A stretch of 16,848 nucleotides of DNA from an uncultured Clostridia bacterium (GCA_945937975.1 CAMEUD010000016.1:1-16848); one strand, 5' to 3'; numbered from the stretch's first letter, positions 7,478 to 15,395 are shown. Numbers and translations: made by a program. Notes: a model not told the origin generated them from the sequence alone.

Positions 7478-8290
7478 ATGTTAAGTGTTGAAGCAACAGG
7501 CAAAAACATTGAACAAGCAATAGAAAATGCCCTATTTGAATTAAAAGCGCCAAGAGAAGATGTTGAAATAAAAATATTGGAACAAGGTGGTTTTTTCAAA
7601 AAAGCAAAAGTATTAGTATCAATTTCTCCAGAAGAAGTTGAAAAATACGAAAAGAGAGATAAACAAAGAGAAGAACTAATAAACAAACCTTCTTTTGAAG
7701 AAGAAAAAGAAGAAAAAGTTAGTTCAATCATTCCAACAAAAGAAGAACTTGAAGAACAACCAATCGAAAAAGAAAATGATGTTGAAGAAGAAGTTGAAAC
7801 AATCACTTCAAAGGTAAAGGAAGATAAAAAAGAAAAAACTTTACCAGATGCAAAAAAAGCAGAAATATTTGTTAAAGGTCTTTTAAACAAAGTTAGTTTA
7901 ACTGCTGACCTTGAAATAAGAGAAACTGAAGAAGAAATATTTATTAACATTTTAGGCTCAAGTGATTTGATTGGTTATCGTGGCGAAGGACTTAATGCCC
8001 TTCAATATTTGACAAGTGTTTATGTTGGTAAAAATAATAGACACGCAAAGAAAATTAGAATTGATTGTGATAATTATCGTGCAAGGAGAGAAGAATCATT
8101 AATTGCACTTGCAAATCGTATGGCAAAAAAAGTTGAAAGAACACATCAAAGTGTAAAACTTGAACCAATGACTGCAAATGAAAGAAGAATTATTCATACT
8201 GCTCTTGCAGAAAATGAATATGTTGAAACATATTCAAAAGGTGAAGAACCACATAGATTTTTAATTATAAAACCAAAAGAAAATAATTAA
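7478..8290 (+). CDS. jag: RNA-binding protein KhpB (Jag)
   Basis: A 270-residue protein with the three Jag parts: a Jag-N domain (1-50, MLSVEATGKNIEQAI ending GGFFKKAKVLVSI), a very acidic linker (51-125), a KH domain (about 126-205) with the RNA-binding loop IGYRGEGL at 165-172, and an R3H domain (about 206-266) including NERRIIH at 234-240. KhpB binds RNA with KhpA and affects cell elongation and division in Gram-positive bacteria. The start is the ATG at 7478, 5 bases after GGAGG; an in-frame ATG at 7466 overlaps that ribosome binding site and is unlikely. It is the last gene of the operon, 51 bases after yidC, and ends at a strong terminator. Confidence 0.94.
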   Translation: MLSVEATGKNIEQAIENALFELKAPREDVEIKILEQGGFFKKAKVLVSISPEEVEKYEKRDKQREELINKPSFEEEKEEKVSSIIPTKEELEEQPIEKENDVEEEVETITSKVKEDKKEKTLPDAKKAEIFVKGLLNKVSLTADLEIRETEEEIFINILGSSDLIGYRGEGLNALQYLTSVYVGKNNRHAKKIRIDCDNYRARREESLIALANRMAKKVERTHQSVKLEPMTANERRIIHTALAENEYVETYSKGEEPHRFLIIKPKENN

Positions 8291-8292
8291 AT

Positions 8293-8322
8293 AAAAAACT
8301 CACAATATTTGTGAGTTTTTTT
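8293..8322 (+). terminator. Terminator of the rpmH-jag operon
   Basis: A perfect 12-bp stem (8294-8305 and 8309-8320) with a 3-base loop ends in a run of seven T. It lies directly after the jag stop and separates the operon from the right-hand kinase pair. Confidence 0.9.
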
Positions 8323-8330
8323 ATTGAATA

Positions 8331-8359
8331 TTGACACAAAAAAGTTAAAGTGATAACAT
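8331..8359 (+). promoter_or_regulatory. Promoter of the right kinase pair, leaderless geometry
   Basis: A perfect TTGACA (8331-8336), 17 bases, then TAACAT (8354-8359) with TG one base before it. The kinase 3 ATG begins 7 bases after the -10, which is where transcription should start, so the mRNA would have no leader. No ribosome binding site is present. Confidence 0.65.
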
Positions 8360-8365
8360 ATAAAT

Positions 8366-9373
8366 ATGAGGTCAATATTAAAAAACACACAAAAATATAA
8401 TGATATAACGCTTGCTACAGGTGTTTTTTTGGATAATACGAAAACAAAAATAAGGTTTGGAACTATTGGTGTTAGCACAAAAACATTTGGACATAAATGG
8501 TTTTGTTTGCCAAAAGGTAAAGCATTGTTTAAAACATATGACGGCAATAACTATTATGAAATAAGAAAAAATCGTATTGTAAATGAATTTATATGCCGAG
8601 AATTGTGTAAGCAAATAGGAATAAAAGTCCCTGATATTGAACCTGCAACATACAAAAATATAACTGGGCTTATTTCATATGATATTGAAGACAAAAATAA
8701 AAGACTATACTCTGGAGAAAAATTATTTAAAAAAGTTAATTTATATTATGGCTCAAATCATATAAATGATTATGTTTCTGCATTAAACAAATTAAAAACT
8801 TTGGGTGGATATAACATAGATATAAAAAAAGAATACTATAATTTATTTAAGATTGCAGTATTCGATACATTAACAATGCAAACCGATAGACACATAAATA
8901 ATCTATATTTTTTAATTGATAAAAAAACAAAAGAGGTTACAGTTGCTCCACTCATAGATAATGAATTTGCATTTTTTGGGCAAGGGTTAAAGTTCATTAT
9001 TGCAAATGGAAGAACTGATGTTGAGAAAGAAATGATGCCATGGTTTGTAAAATTTGCTAAATATATAAATGTATATGATAATAATAGTCCATTTGAATAT
9101 AATGCTCCAGAAAGATATATTGCATCAATAGCATATTGTGATTTAAGTTTGAGAGAGATTTTAAAAGATATTTTAAATAAGATTGAACCACATAGTGCGA
9201 TAGAAAATGTTAGGAAAATGGACTTTGAAATTCCAAAAGAATATGAAGCATATATTTGTAAAATTATTTCAACAACAAAAAATGAAATAGTTAGACTATA
9301 TAATCAAACCATACAAAAAAAATATAACGAACACAAAAATGAAAACTTAAAAGTAAAAGGAATGGAGCGATAG
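8366..9373 (+). CDS. HipA/CtkA-like protein kinase 3
   Basis: A 335-residue kinase of the HipA/CtkA type. Motifs in order: ALFKTYD with the presumed ATP-binding Lys56, RIVNEFICREL with Glu74, MQTDRHINN with catalytic Asp174 and Asn179, and VAPLIDNEFAF with Asp198. The N terminus (SILKNTQKYNDITLATGVFLD) aligns with the other three copies and fixes the start even though no ribosome binding site precedes it. It shares the segment WFCLPKGxAxFKTYD with kinase 4, its closest relative here. It is the first gene of a two-gene operon, with kinase 4 starting 7 bases after its stop. No HTH antitoxin gene lies next to it. Activity is likely from the intact motifs; the target is unknown. Confidence 0.8.
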   Translation: MRSILKNTQKYNDITLATGVFLDNTKTKIRFGTIGVSTKTFGHKWFCLPKGKALFKTYDGNNYYEIRKNRIVNEFICRELCKQIGIKVPDIEPATYKNITGLISYDIEDKNKRLYSGEKLFKKVNLYYGSNHINDYVSALNKLKTLGGYNIDIKKEYYNLFKIAVFDTLTMQTDRHINNLYFLIDKKTKEVTVAPLIDNEFAFFGQGLKFIIANGRTDVEKEMMPWFVKFAKYINVYDNNSPFEYNAPERYIASIAYCDLSLREILKDILNKIEPHSAIENVRKMDFEIPKEYEAYICKIISTTKNEIVRLYNQTIQKKYNEHKNENLKVKGMER

Positions 9374-9380
9374 AATTTTA

Positions 9381-10367
9381 ATGAAAGCAATTTTAAAAAA
9401 CACTGAAAAATATTCTAATATCAAATTGGCAAAAGGTTTACTTCTTGATGAAACAAAAACAGTAAGGCGTGGTGGAGAAAGTGGTGTTTCAACGAGAAAA
9501 TATGGTAAAGTTTGGTTTTGTTTGCCAAAAGGTAGAGCAATTTTTAAAACATATGATGATATATTTTGCTTTGATATACGACAAAACAGAATTATAAATG
9601 AATTGATATGTAAAGAACTTTGCAATTTGATTGGGATTAGATGTCCAGAAATTGAACCTGCAAGCAAAAATGGTGTTGAAGGTGTTGTATCGTACAATGT
9701 TACAAAAAGTGGCGAAGAACTTATTAATGCAATGAAACTTGGAAAGATTGCACACTTTAATGATTTTTCAAACTCACTTGAAGATTATGCCTACATTGCT
9801 GATGAATTACCTATATATGGTTACAATGTTGATAAACGCAAATTTGTGGAAGATATATATAAGATATGTATATTTGATTTTATCACCATGCAAACAGACC
9901 GACATGAAGGTAATTTGTTCTTTATAAAAAATAAAAGTACAAAAGAAATTTCAGTTGCTCCACTTATTGATAATGAGTTTGCATTTTATGGGAAAAAACT
10001 AATAACATATATAGATAAAAGATTTATAGATATGAACAGCGATATAAAAGAGCAATATAGAAAATTTGCAAATTATATTACTGTTAAAACAAATTTTGGT
10101 TCAAACTTTGAAACCCAAGCAACTGAAATTGTTACACTTGCAAAAAATGACAAAAATTTTAATAAAATTTTAAAAAATATAATTAAAAATTTTGATATTA
10201 ATAAAGCAATAGAAAATGTTGAAAAAATGGGCTATGAAATTTCACCAGAATATAAAGAATATCTTGCAACAATTATAGAATATTCAACAGAATATTTAAT
10301 TGAAAAATATAAAGAATTAAAAATAAATAAATCAAAATATATTGAAGATTTCGATTTATTATATTAA
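9381..10367 (+). CDS. HipA/CtkA-like protein kinase 4
   Basis: A 328-residue kinase paralogous to the gene just upstream. It carries AIFKTYD (Lys56), RIINELICKEL (Glu74), MQTDRHEGN (Asp173, Asn178) and VAPLIDNEFAF (Asp197). The C-terminal FDINKAIENVEKMGYEISP plus YKEYLATII matches the end of the CtkA-type fold. A GGAG sits 13 bases before the ATG, a long spacing, so translation may be partly coupled to kinase 3. The transcript ends at the 15-bp terminator at 10394-10430. As with the other copies, no signal peptide or membrane segment is visible, so it should act in the cytoplasm. Confidence 0.8.
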   Translation: MKAILKNTEKYSNIKLAKGLLLDETKTVRRGGESGVSTRKYGKVWFCLPKGRAIFKTYDDIFCFDIRQNRIINELICKELCNLIGIRCPEIEPASKNGVEGVVSYNVTKSGEELINAMKLGKIAHFNDFSNSLEDYAYIADELPIYGYNVDKRKFVEDIYKICIFDFITMQTDRHEGNLFFIKNKSTKEISVAPLIDNEFAFYGKKLITYIDKRFIDMNSDIKEQYRKFANYITVKTNFGSNFETQATEIVTLAKNDKNFNKILKNIIKNFDINKAIENVEKMGYEISPEYKEYLATIIEYSTEYLIEKYKELKINKSKYIEDFDLLY

Positions 10368-10393
10368 AATTAAAAAAATAATAAAAAATAACA

Positions 10394-10430
10394 AAAAAAT
10401 CTATAAAATAACAATTTTTATAGATTTTTT
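10394..10430. terminator. Bidirectional terminator between kinase 4 and mnmE
   Basis: A perfect 15-bp inverted repeat (10394-10408 and 10416-10430) with A-run and T-run ends in both directions serves two convergent genes, kinase 4 (+) and mnmE (-). Confidence 0.88.
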
Positions 10431-10437
10431 ATTATAT

Positions 10438-11772
10438 TTATTTCCCTAAACAAAATTTTGAGAATATAGCAGTAAGTATATCATCAGTTGCACTCTCACC
10501 TGTTATCTTTCCAAGTTCAAGCCAAACTCTTTTTGTTTCCATATCTACCAAATCTGCTGTTCCAATCTTTGCAACATTTATTGCATTTTCAATAAGGTTG
10601 ATTGCATTTTTAATTATTTCAATGTGTCGTTTGTTTGTTAAGTAAACTTGTGAAAAATCAATTTTGTTTAATCTTGCCATTTCAATTATTCTATCTTTTA
10701 TTTCATCAATATTTTTATTTTCATTTGCACAAACATAAACAGCATTATCAATTTTTGTTATAATATTTTTATCTGTTTTGTTTAATACATAAATAACATT
10801 TTTGTCTTTGACAAGATTTAGCAATTTGTTATCTTCTTCATCAAGTGGTTCACTGGCATCAAACACACACAAAACTATATCACTATTTTTGATTGCGTTT
10901 ATCGACCTATCTACACCAATTTTTTCAACAACATCATCACTTTCCCTTATTCCTGCTGTGTCGATAAAGTTAATTTTAAATCCTTTATATGATATTGTTT
11001 CTTTTAATATATCTCTTGTTGTTCCTTTTATGTCAGTAACAATGGCTCTATCTTCCCCAAGCAAGCAATTTAGTAAACTTGATTTTCCAACATTTGGTTT
11101 GCCGACAATAGAAACATTTATTCCAAACTTTATTTGTTCACCTGTTTTTGCAGTTTTTAATAGATTATTCAAAATGTCTCTTGAAGTAATTAAGACATTT
11201 TGAACATCTTTGATTGACATTTCTTCGTCATCGTGTTCTGGATAGTCAAGGGCAACTTCCAAATTAACCAAACAATCTTTAATTTTGTTTTGAATTTCTA
11301 CTATTTGTTTTTTTAGTTTTCCATCAGCAAGTAAACTTGATGCTTTGATTTCTGCATCACTTGTTGCATTAATCATATCAATGGTTGCTTCGGCTTCATC
11401 TAATGACATTTTTCCATTCATAAATGCTCTTTTTGAAAACTCGCCGTTTTCTGCAAGTCTGCAACCTGAAATTACTAGCTTGTCCAAAATTTTTGTTGCC
11501 AAGAATTCTCCACCATGAATTTGAAATTCAACAACATCTTCACCTGTAAAAGAAAATGGTGCTTTGAAATATACCATCATACAGCGTTCTTCTGCATCTT
11601 CATTTATCTTAAATTTTCCAAGATATAACTTTCTTGGTTCAATATTTTCTGTTGTTAAATTTTTTGAGTAAAAAAGATTAAAGGCAATATCTTTTGCCTT
11701 ATCTCCGCTCATTCTAATTATTGCAATTCCACCACTACCAAGTGGTGTTGATATTTGTGCTATTGTTTCCAT
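10438..11772 (-). CDS. mnmE: tRNA modification GTPase MnmE
   Basis: A 444-residue MnmE that, with MnmG, modifies U34 of certain tRNAs (cmnm5 group) using a folate-derived one-carbon unit. The N-terminal folate-binding domain starts METIAQISTPLGSGGIAIIRMSG. The inserted G domain shows the P-loop GKPNVGKSS (224-232), TTRD (251-254), DTAG (271-274) and NKTD (331-334). The C terminus is FCLGK with the catalytic Cys441 (CIGK in most species). The usual partner mnmG is not next to it, and the gene faces the rpmH-jag operon instead of following it. It has no ribosome binding site; its -10 ends 6 bases before the ATG. Confidence 0.96.
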   Translation of the reverse strand: METIAQISTPLGSGGIAIIRMSGDKAKDIAFNLFYSKNLTTENIEPRKLYLGKFKINEDAEERCMMVYFKAPFSFTGEDVVEFQIHGGEFLATKILDKLVISGCRLAENGEFSKRAFMNGKMSLDEAEATIDMINATSDAEIKASSLLADGKLKKQIVEIQNKIKDCLVNLEVALDYPEHDDEEMSIKDVQNVLITSRDILNNLLKTAKTGEQIKFGINVSIVGKPNVGKSSLLNCLLGEDRAIVTDIKGTTRDILKETISYKGFKINFIDTAGIRESDDVVEKIGVDRSINAIKNSDIVLCVFDASEPLDEEDNKLLNLVKDKNVIYVLNKTDKNIITKIDNAVYVCANENKNIDEIKDRIIEMARLNKIDFSQVYLTNKRHIEIIKNAINLIENAINVAKIGTADLVDMETKRVWLELGKITGESATDDILTAIFSKFCLGK

Positions 11773-11778
11773 ATTTTC

Positions 11779-11806
11779 ATTATATCATAAAAATAATTTT
11801 TGTTAA
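11779..11806 (-). promoter_or_regulatory. mnmE: mnmE promoter, leaderless geometry
   Basis: On the minus strand TTAACA (11801-11806), 16 bases, then a perfect TATAAT (11779-11784) with an extended TGA. Six bases separate it from the ATG (11772), so transcription should begin at or beside the start codon. Confidence 0.65.
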
Positions 11807-11833
11807 AATATTTTTCTTATTTCATTATTGAAT

Positions 11834-11866
11834 AAAAAAAATGGTTGTAATTTTTACAACCATTTT
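11834..11866 (-). terminator. Terminator of the M18 aminopeptidase gene
   Basis: A perfect 13-bp stem (11838-11850 and 11854-11866) with a TTT loop, followed on the minus strand by eight T. It lies 4 bases past the stop codon. Confidence 0.88.
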
Positions 11867-11870
11867 AATA

Positions 11871-13235
11871 TTACATCTTATAAAAACTTTTATAACAAAG
11901 ATAACTTTCATAAATATCAACCTTGCTTGCAATTTCCCAAGGTGCGTGCATATTGAGTAATGGAACACCAGCATCTATTACTTCCATTCCATAACCTGCC
12001 ATAATATATGCGATTGTGCCACCGCCACCAGCATCAACTTTTCCCATTTCGGTTGCTTGGTAGAATACATTGTCGTTATCTAAAATATTTCTTAATTTTG
12101 CAATAAATTCTGGGTTTGCATCATTTGCATCATATTTGCCACGACTTCCAGTATATTTGTTAAAAGCAATTCCCCTGCAAAGGTAAGCATCAGTTTTTTC
12201 ATTCATTGGTGTTGGATAATTAGGGTCAAAACCTGCAGTTACATCACTTGATAACATTCTTGACTTATTTAATGCTCTACGCATATCGAGTTCATTGTAT
12301 TGACCTGCAAGGTTCATAATTTCAGCAATAGAATTTTCAAAAAATTTACTACTCATTCCTGTTGCTCCAACACTGCCTATTTCTTCCTTGTCAACAAGCA
12401 TACAAATTGAAGTTGTTTTTGGATTATTTACATCAAGTATTGCATTAAGTGCTGTAAATGCACACACTCTATCATCCTGTCCATAACCCATAATCATACT
12501 TTTGTCAAGACCAAAATCTCTAGCTCTGCCACTTGGTACAATTTCAATTTCAGCAGAGAATAAATCTTCTTCGTCAATGTTGTATTGTTTCAAAATTTTC
12601 AAAATGTTAGATTTAACTTTGTCTTTTTCTTTTGTGTTGTTATCTGGAATACTGCCCACCAAAACATTAAGGTCTTCACCTTTTATATCTTTTTTGTTTT
12701 CTTTTTCCTTGCTCTCTAGATGTGGCAATAAATCACTTATACCAAAAACAAATTCACTGTCATCTTCGCCCAAAACCAATTTTATTTTTTCACCATTCTT
12801 TTTTACAACAACACCATGCATTGCAAGTGGTAATGCTGTCCATTGATATTTTTTTATTCCACCATAGTAATGAGTGTCAAAAAGACAAAGTCCATTATTT
12901 TCGTAAACAGGTGTTGCTTTAAGGTCAAGTCTTGGACTATCAATATGTGCTCCAATAAGATTCATACCTTTCACCATAGGTTCGTTACCTATTACCATAA
13001 GAAGGATTGCTTTCCCCATATTAACAGAATAAACCTTGTCGCCTGCTTTTAATTTTTTATTTTCTTCTATCGCTTTTTCAAGATTAATAAAACCATTTTT
13101 TTCTGCAGCGCTTACAGTGTATTCAATACATTCTCTTTCTGTTTTATGTGTTGATAAAAACTTTTTATAGTCTTCACAAAAAACATTCATTGCATTTGTT
13201 TTTTCTTGATTATATTTAGTCCAAATATTTTCCAT
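11871..13235 (-). CDS. M18 family metal-dependent aminopeptidase
   Basis: A 454-residue aspartyl-type aminopeptidase that removes N-terminal residues from peptides in the cytoplasm using two metal ions. Metal and catalytic motifs are in family order: GAHIDSPR (His97, Asp99), GYGQDDR (Asp254/255), DKEEIGS (Glu284/285), MLSSDVTAGFDP (Asp331) and NMHAPWE (His430). GGGGTIA at 403-409 is also typical. Length is normal for the bacterial branch. AAGGAG precedes the ATG by 6 bases. It is flanked by its own promoter and terminator and appears to be monocistronic. The exact substrate preference cannot be read from the sequence. Confidence 0.92.
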   Translation of the reverse strand: MENIWTKYNQEKTNAMNVFCEDYKKFLSTHKTERECIEYTVSAAEKNGFINLEKAIEENKKLKAGDKVYSVNMGKAILLMVIGNEPMVKGMNLIGAHIDSPRLDLKATPVYENNGLCLFDTHYYGGIKKYQWTALPLAMHGVVVKKNGEKIKLVLGEDDSEFVFGISDLLPHLESKEKENKKDIKGEDLNVLVGSIPDNNTKEKDKVKSNILKILKQYNIDEEDLFSAEIEIVPSGRARDFGLDKSMIMGYGQDDRVCAFTALNAILDVNNPKTTSICMLVDKEEIGSVGATGMSSKFFENSIAEIMNLAGQYNELDMRRALNKSRMLSSDVTAGFDPNYPTPMNEKTDAYLCRGIAFNKYTGSRGKYDANDANPEFIAKLRNILDNDNVFYQATEMGKVDAGGGGTIAYIMAGYGMEVIDAGVPLLNMHAPWEIASKVDIYESYLCYKSFYKM

Positions 13236-13252
13236 ATTAACTCCTTGAAACT

Positions 13253-13282
13253 ATTTTAACCTAAAATATATTAAATAATCAA
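13253..13282 (-). promoter_or_regulatory. Possible promoter of the M18 gene
   Basis: On the minus strand TTGATT (13277-13282) and TAAAAT (13253-13258) with an 18-base spacer would start transcription near 13246, upstream of the AAGGAG. Confidence 0.4.
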
Positions 13283-13325
13283 ATAATAAATAAAAAAAGA
13301 GATATTAATCTAAAATTTTTGTATC

Positions 13326-13367
13326 AAAAAAAAGAACTCCGCATTAATTTTGTGTAGTTCCTTTTTT
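13326..13367 (-). terminator. Terminator of the yugP-like pair
   Basis: Imperfect stem between 13326-13343 and 13351-13367 (about three mismatches) followed on the minus strand by a run of T. It is placed about 20 bases after the stop of the 13388 gene. Confidence 0.65.
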
Positions 13368-13387
13368 ATTTTTATAGTTTAAAGTTT

Positions 13388-14131
13388 TTAGTCATTTTTT
13401 TTTGAATGTGATAGGAAGAATAGTAAAAATCTTAGTAATTGCAATATTGATACAAGTAAAGCGGCAACATAGGTTTTGGCTGCTGCTGACAATACTTTTT
13501 TTGCACCTTTTACTTCCATTTCATCAAGACAACCAGTTGAAACAAGTAAAGACAAAGCTCTTTTTGATGCGTTTAGTTCAACAGGCAATGTTACAAGTGA
13601 AAATAACATACTAACACCAAAAAACGCGACCCCTGTCCATAAAAATGCTTTTCCAACAAGACCACCAATATATGCAAAATCAAGAACAATACCAATTAAT
13701 ACAAGTGGCCAAACAAAGTATGACATAAAATTACTTACATACACAAGTGCAGTTTTTACTTTCATTGGTTTATAGTCTTGGGCATATTGAATTGCATGGC
13801 CTGTTTCATGAGCAGCAACACCAAGTGCAGAAATTGATGTTGAATCATATACTTTTGAAGATAATGTAATAATGTTTGTTTGTGGGTTAAAATTATCTAC
13901 AAGATCACTATTGTCGCTTTTCTGTATCGAAACTCCCATAATACCTTGGGCTTCAAGAATTCTTCTAACGCACTCTGCCCCTGTTATATTTTTTGATGAA
14001 ACAACTTTTTCATATTTAGAAAATGTTGTATTTGCTTTTATGCTCACGATTGTTGCATAAATTATACCAGGGATAATTATTAGTCCCATTAAGGTATATT
14101 CCAAATACTCTGGTGAAAACATAATCCACAT
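13388..14131 (-). CDS. YugP-like membrane zinc metallopeptidase, copy 1
   Basis: A 247-residue integral membrane peptidase of the YugP (zinc-dependent peptidase, type 2) family. The N-terminal membrane segment (about 11-31) is followed by the soluble part with NIITLSSKVYDSTSISALGVAAHETGHAIQY; HETGH (108-112) is the zinc-binding HExxH. Two more hydrophobic segments follow (about 130-185), then the family's GAKKVLSAAAKTYVAAL near the C terminus. The substrate in bacteria is not established. Only 16 bases separate it from the upstream paralogue and an AAGGAG lies 11 bases before the ATG, so the two form an operon. Confidence 0.88.
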   Translation of the reverse strand: MWIMFSPEYLEYTLMGLIIIPGIIYATIVSIKANTTFSKYEKVVSSKNITGAECVRRILEAQGIMGVSIQKSDNSDLVDNFNPQTNIITLSSKVYDSTSISALGVAAHETGHAIQYAQDYKPMKVKTALVYVSNFMSYFVWPLVLIGIVLDFAYIGGLVGKAFLWTGVAFFGVSMLFSLVTLPVELNASKRALSLLVSTGCLDEMEVKGAKKVLSAAAKTYVAALLVSILQLLRFLLFFLSHSKKND

Positions 14132-14147
14132 AATATATTAATCTCCT

Positions 14148-14858
14148 TTAATAAAAATCATATTTTTTGACAAGCATTGTCCAACCAACCAAACTTTTTA
14201 AGAATGATGCAATATATGTCAATTTGGCTGCTGATAATACTTTTTTCGCATCTTTTATGCTCTCTTCATCAAAGTCAGCATATTTTTTTAATAATTCTAT
14301 TGCATTTTCCGATGCTTCTTTTTCTATTCTTATGGTGCTTAGTTTTGCAAATAATCCTATTAAAAATGTTAGTATGCTTGCAACTGCAAAACTGATTGCA
14401 AACCAAAAATTAATGAATACCAATACTATTGCAATAATAAATAATGGAATTGTAAATTTTGTTACGGTTTTTGAAATTACAATATTTCTATTAAACTTCT
14501 TCATTTTTTTGGGTGTGTCTCTATATTGAATTGCGTGTCCAAGTTCATGACAAGCAACAGCAAATGCAGATACGCTTGATGAGTTATATACATCCCCACT
14601 TAAATATATTGAGTCATTATAATAATAATCAGTTAAAAATCCTGTTGTTCGATTTACAACAATGTTTCCATTAAATTCTTTGTCTGAAATTATCTTGGCG
14701 AGTTCATAAGTTTTTAAAAAACTTGAATAAGTATTTTTATATTCATTATAAACGGTAAGTAAATTTTCTCCTGCATAGTTCGTGATTGCCAAACTTACAA
14801 GAATAAATAATACAAATACACTTGCCAAACAAATAATGATTATTGTATTTATATCCAT
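14148..14858 (-). CDS. YugP-like membrane zinc metallopeptidase, copy 2
   Basis: The 236-residue product is a paralogue of the next gene downstream. It has an N-terminal membrane segment (about 5-26), then SIYLSGDVYNSSSVSAFAVACHELGHAIQYRDTP with HELGH (104-108) as the zinc site, two hydrophobic segments, and DAKKVLSAAKLTYIASFL near the end. It is more divergent from typical YugP than copy 1 (the segment before the zinc site is shorter and the region after residue 30 differs). No ribosome binding site is visible before the ATG. TTGACA at 14889-14894 suggests a start of transcription at or very near the start codon. Confidence 0.83.
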   Translation of the reverse strand: MDINTIIIICLASVFVLFILVSLAITNYAGENLLTVYNEYKNTYSSFLKTYELAKIISDKEFNGNIVVNRTTGFLTDYYYNDSIYLSGDVYNSSSVSAFAVACHELGHAIQYRDTPKKMKKFNRNIVISKTVTKFTIPLFIIAIVLVFINFWFAISFAVASILTFLIGLFAKLSTIRIEKEASENAIELLKKYADFDEESIKDAKKVLSAAKLTYIASFLKSLVGWTMLVKKYDFY

Positions 14859-14865
14859 ATATAAT

Positions 14866-14894
14866 ATAATGTAAAATTTTCAAAAAAATGTCAA
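14866..14894 (-). promoter_or_regulatory. Likely promoter of the yugP-like pair
   Basis: A perfect TTGACA (14889-14894) on the minus strand. With a 17-base spacer the -10 would be CATTAT (14866-14871), a partial match, and transcription would start near 14859, at the ATG. The -10 choice is uncertain because the region is all A/T. Confidence 0.45.
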
Positions 14895-14976
14895 ATAAAT
14901 TAATGAATATAACACAGTTCGTATCCATTATCTATATAAATTTGGGTTATTATCTTAACTATATTTAAAAATTAAT

Positions 14977-15333
14977 TTATTGTTTATCTTCTGTTAATTC
15001 AATAGTTCCGACAACAATATCGCACAAGCCATATTCAACTAGTAACTTAAATTATATGATATTTGAATTTTTGTTCCATATAACAAATTTGATTTCGCCT
15101 ATGCTAATTCCATCTAAATCTGCTGTGTTAATAACTGCAATATAACAGTTAGCCTGTTTAATTTTAATTGTCTTACCTCTCAAATTGTTAATGTTATTTA
15201 CAATTATTCCGTTGTCATTTTCTTATTTGGACAATAATTCACCATCATAATAACCTAACTCAATATTAAACAAAAGGTCATGGTAACCGACAATATCTTC
15301 ATAATCTTTTTTGTGTAGAAAAACAATGTCCTA
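14977..15333 (-). pseudogene. Decayed gene of unknown family with in-frame stops
   Basis: Reading the minus strand in one frame gives protein-like sequence interrupted by stops: DIVFLHKKDYEDIVGYHDLL and FNIELGYYDGELLSK, a TAA at 15223-15225, 56 residues including NNLRGKTIKIKQANCYIAVI and DGISIGEIKFVIWNKNSNII, a TAA at 15052-15054, then FKLLVEYGLCDIVVGTIELT to a final TAA at 14977-14979. A TAG at 15331-15333 and a TAA further up close the frame at the 5' end, and a neighbouring frame there also looks coding (NANFGNFYPIKNTDNILGH), suggesting a frameshift. The composition is that of a real protein of at least 115 residues, but I recognise no family. It lies downstream of the promoter with paired operators. 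Sequencing error is an unlikely explanation for several lesions. Confidence 0.55.
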
Positions 15334-15395
15334 AAATGTTATCTGTATTTTTTATTGGATAGAAGTTCCCAAAATTTGCATTTTTGTTGCATTTT

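Noticed and set aside
7399..7950. Long minus-strand frame opposite jag
   Set aside because: It is the shadow of the Glu/Lys-rich jag linker (giving Ser/Phe-rich protein), with no ribosome binding site.
9347..9755. Minus-strand frames opposite the start of kinase 4
   Set aside because: Both are antisense to well-supported kinase coding sequence and read as low-complexity protein without signals.
3278..10367. Classical HipBA toxin-antitoxin modules
   Set aside because: No helix-turn-helix protein of antitoxin size lies upstream of any of the four kinases (gaps are 7-36 bases or contain only promoters), and the HipA N-terminal domain is missing.
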